From Allofranklinella schreckenbergeri (GTDB lineage Bacteria; Pseudomonadota; Gammaproteobacteria; Burkholderiales; Burkholderiaceae_C): a DNA stretch of 64,000 bases. The translations under genes and the position numbers were made by a program. Every line of letters begins with the position of its first letter. Within the stretch, counting starts at the first letter, position 1. The DNA lies in contig NZ_RDQM01000012.1 in NCBI RefSeq assembly GCF_003703475.1, forward strand, positions 21,473-85,472. Direction: 5' to 3'. Of the stretch, positions 62,930 through 64,000 are shown one piece after another. A model generated the notes under the pieces. That model saw only the letters and a list, made by a program, of their open reading frames with translations. It was not told the origin of the DNA and made no database searches.

Positions 62930-63811
62930 TTATGGCGCAGGAGCCTTGTAGCGCATCAAACCCTCTTGCGCGACGGAGGCGATGAGTTCGCCGCGCTGGT
63001 TGTACAAAGCGCCCCGGGCAAAACCGCGCGCACCGCTGGCGGAAGGGGAATCCAGATCGTAGAGCAGCCATTCATCGGCACGAAAAGGGCGATGAAACCA
63101 CATGGCGTGATCCAGGCTAACGGTTTTCAGGCCTGGCTGACCAAAGTACAGGCCGTGCGGTCGCAGTGCCACACCCAGCAAACTGAAATCGGAGATGTAG
63201 GCCAACAGAGCCTGGTGCACGATGGGATCGTCTGGAATCACAGGCGCGCAGGTGCGCACCCAGACGCGGTTAAAGGGCGGCAGCCGCCCGTGCGTGCGGG
63301 TTTCACGCACATCAATAAAGCCCAACTCGAAAGGCCTGGCCAGCGCCAGAGAGCGCAGCGGGTGCGGGGTGGCGTGATCGGGCTCAGGTACTTGTGGCAT
63401 AGGGCTTTGATGGTCGTGCCCTGGCTCTTCCTGATGGAAAGAGGCCGACATGTGAAAAATCGCTTGCCCATGCTGAATGGCCGTTACGCGCCGCGACGTA
63501 AAAGCATGGCCATCGCGAACCGCATCCACTTCATAGACGATGGGCGCGGTTTTATCGCCGGCGAGCAGGAAATAACCATGCAGCGAATGCGGACGGTGGC
63601 CATTGCGCACGGTACGAGCCGCAGCCATCAATGCCTGGCCCAGCACTTGCCCGCCAAAAACCGCTGGCGAACCGATGTCCGTGCTGATGCCGCGAAATAA
63701 ATTCATTTCCAGCTGCTCAAGCTGCAATTGCGCAATCAAATGGTTCAAGGCTTGCAAGCGGGTAGGCTCGACCTGGGAAATTGGGCTGGCAGGTGCCACG
63801 GCGTTTGGCAT
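62930..63811 (-). CDS. tesB: Acyl-CoA thioesterase II (TesB family)
   Basis: A double-hotdog thioesterase of 293 residues. It hydrolyses acyl-CoA to free acid and Co[21 protein letters not shown] and [13 protein letters not shown] are in the first hotdog, and [19 protein letters not shown] and the C-terminal [10 protein letters not shown] in the second, the latter with the usual catalytic region. The insertion sequence begins 64 bases upstream of its start. Confidence 0.95.
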   Translation of the reverse strand: MPNAVAPASPISQVEPTRLQALNHLIAQLQLEQLEMNLFRGISTDIGSPAVFGGQVLGQALMAAARTVRNGHRPHSLHGYFLLAGDKTAPIVYEVDAVRDGHAFTSRRVTAIQHGQAIFHMSASFHQEEPGHDHQSPMPQVPEPDHATPHPLRSLALARPFELGFIDVRETRTHGRLPPFNRVWVRTCAPVIPDDPIVHQALLAYISDFSLLGVALRPHGLYFGQPGLKTVSLDHAMWFHRPFRADEWLLYDLDSPSASGARGFARGALYNQRGELIASVAQEGLMRYKAPAP

Positions 63812-63875
63812 GGTGCTGTGCGGTGCAAATGATCAAGTGGGCAATTATGAAGCCGTCGCCCAACGATGCCGCATA

Positions 63876-64000
63876 GAGCGTGTTATGCACTTTTCCGAGA
63901 GGTGGTGCTGAGCTTGGATACAGTGCCAGCATGTCTCGCAAGCCTTACCCCAGTGATGTCAGCGATGAAGAATGGAGCTTTGTCGCCCCTTATCTGATCT
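63876..64000 (+). mobile_element. Insertion sequence, IS5-like, left end (continues past window)
   Basis: TA at 63874-63875 is followed by the terminal repeat GAGCGTGTTATGCACTTT, identical to the outer ends of the MITE at 17106. A transposase reading frame begins 55 bases inside and runs off the window. Confidence 0.88.
63931..64000 (+). CDS. IS5-family transposase, N-terminal fragment
   Basis: The visible 23 residues MSRKPYPSDVSDEEWSFVAP plus three more match the start of DUF4096-type transposases of the IS5 family (pattern SDEEW). The frame is open to the window edge and the rest is outside. It probably encodes the enzyme acting on the terminal repeats at 63876. Confidence 0.85.
   Translation, partial: MSRKPYPSDVSDEEWSFVAPYLI

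Overview
The window is a high-GC bacterial chromosome segment, almost certainly from the Burkholderiales and most likely Comamonadaceae. The pointers are the mnmG-rsmG-parA-hydrolase-parB cluster, PpsR, ZapD, RsuA, a biosynthetic thiolase beside malate synthase G, and the protein sequences themselves. The family call is an inference from gene content. Coding density is high and nearly every gene is a recognisable housekeeping gene. No tRNA, rRNA or CRISPR array was seen.

Layout. 0-5.6 kb: thiolase, malate synthase G (both minus), then hemX and a very short hemY. 5.7-8.1 kb: rpsF-rpsR-rplI (without priB) and zapD. 8.2-11 kb: an OmpR-type two-component pair and an RRM protein. 11-17 kb: coaD/folA, ppsR, metQ, rsuA, a LOG-family gene and psd, ending in a 268-bp MITE. 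17.6-26.2 kb: nitronate monooxygenase, trpD, a DUF1439 protein, a YncE-like lipoprotein with a possible Fur box, a DUF454 protein, an Na/Pi transporter and thrC. 26.4-30 kb: a MoxR ATPase coupled to a VWA/metallopeptidase protein, and alkB. 30.2-38.5 kb: grpE-dnaK-dnaJ, gpmA, ctpA and an FAD-linked oxidase. 38.5-45.1 kb: an Abi/HEPN gene, thyA, an RlhA-type U32 protein and livHM. 45.2-50.5 kb: a second MITE and the mnmG-rsmG-parA-hydrolase-parB operon with three parS sites. 50.8-55.4 kb: an amino-acid uptake and oxidation operon. 55.4-56.8 kb: an AT-rich, DnaA-box-bearing region that looks like a replication origin and contains a DUF4279 gene. 56.8-63.8 kb: mnmA-trpG-aroQ, a polyprenyl diphosphate synthase, a thioredoxin-TPR protein, a HerA-like ATPase and a TesB thioesterase. 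The window ends inside an IS5-family insertion sequence.

Three things stand out. First, a family of about 17 AT-rich, hairpin-forming repeats of roughly 70-90 bp lies in the gaps between genes, always 3' of at least one gene and in a few cases forming that gene's stop codon and last residues. Second, the putative origin consists of two diverged modules that stay co-linear at an 849-850 bp offset over about 235 bp, on either side of the DUF4279 gene. Third, the two MITEs have the same terminal inverted repeats and TA target as the insertion sequence entering at the right edge, which suggests it mobilised them.

Many genes lack their usual operon partners here: trpD and trpG are far apart, hemXY lack hemCD, livHM lack livFGK, metQ lacks metNI, and the amino-acid ABC operon lacks a binding protein. 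This points to a heavily rearranged gene order.
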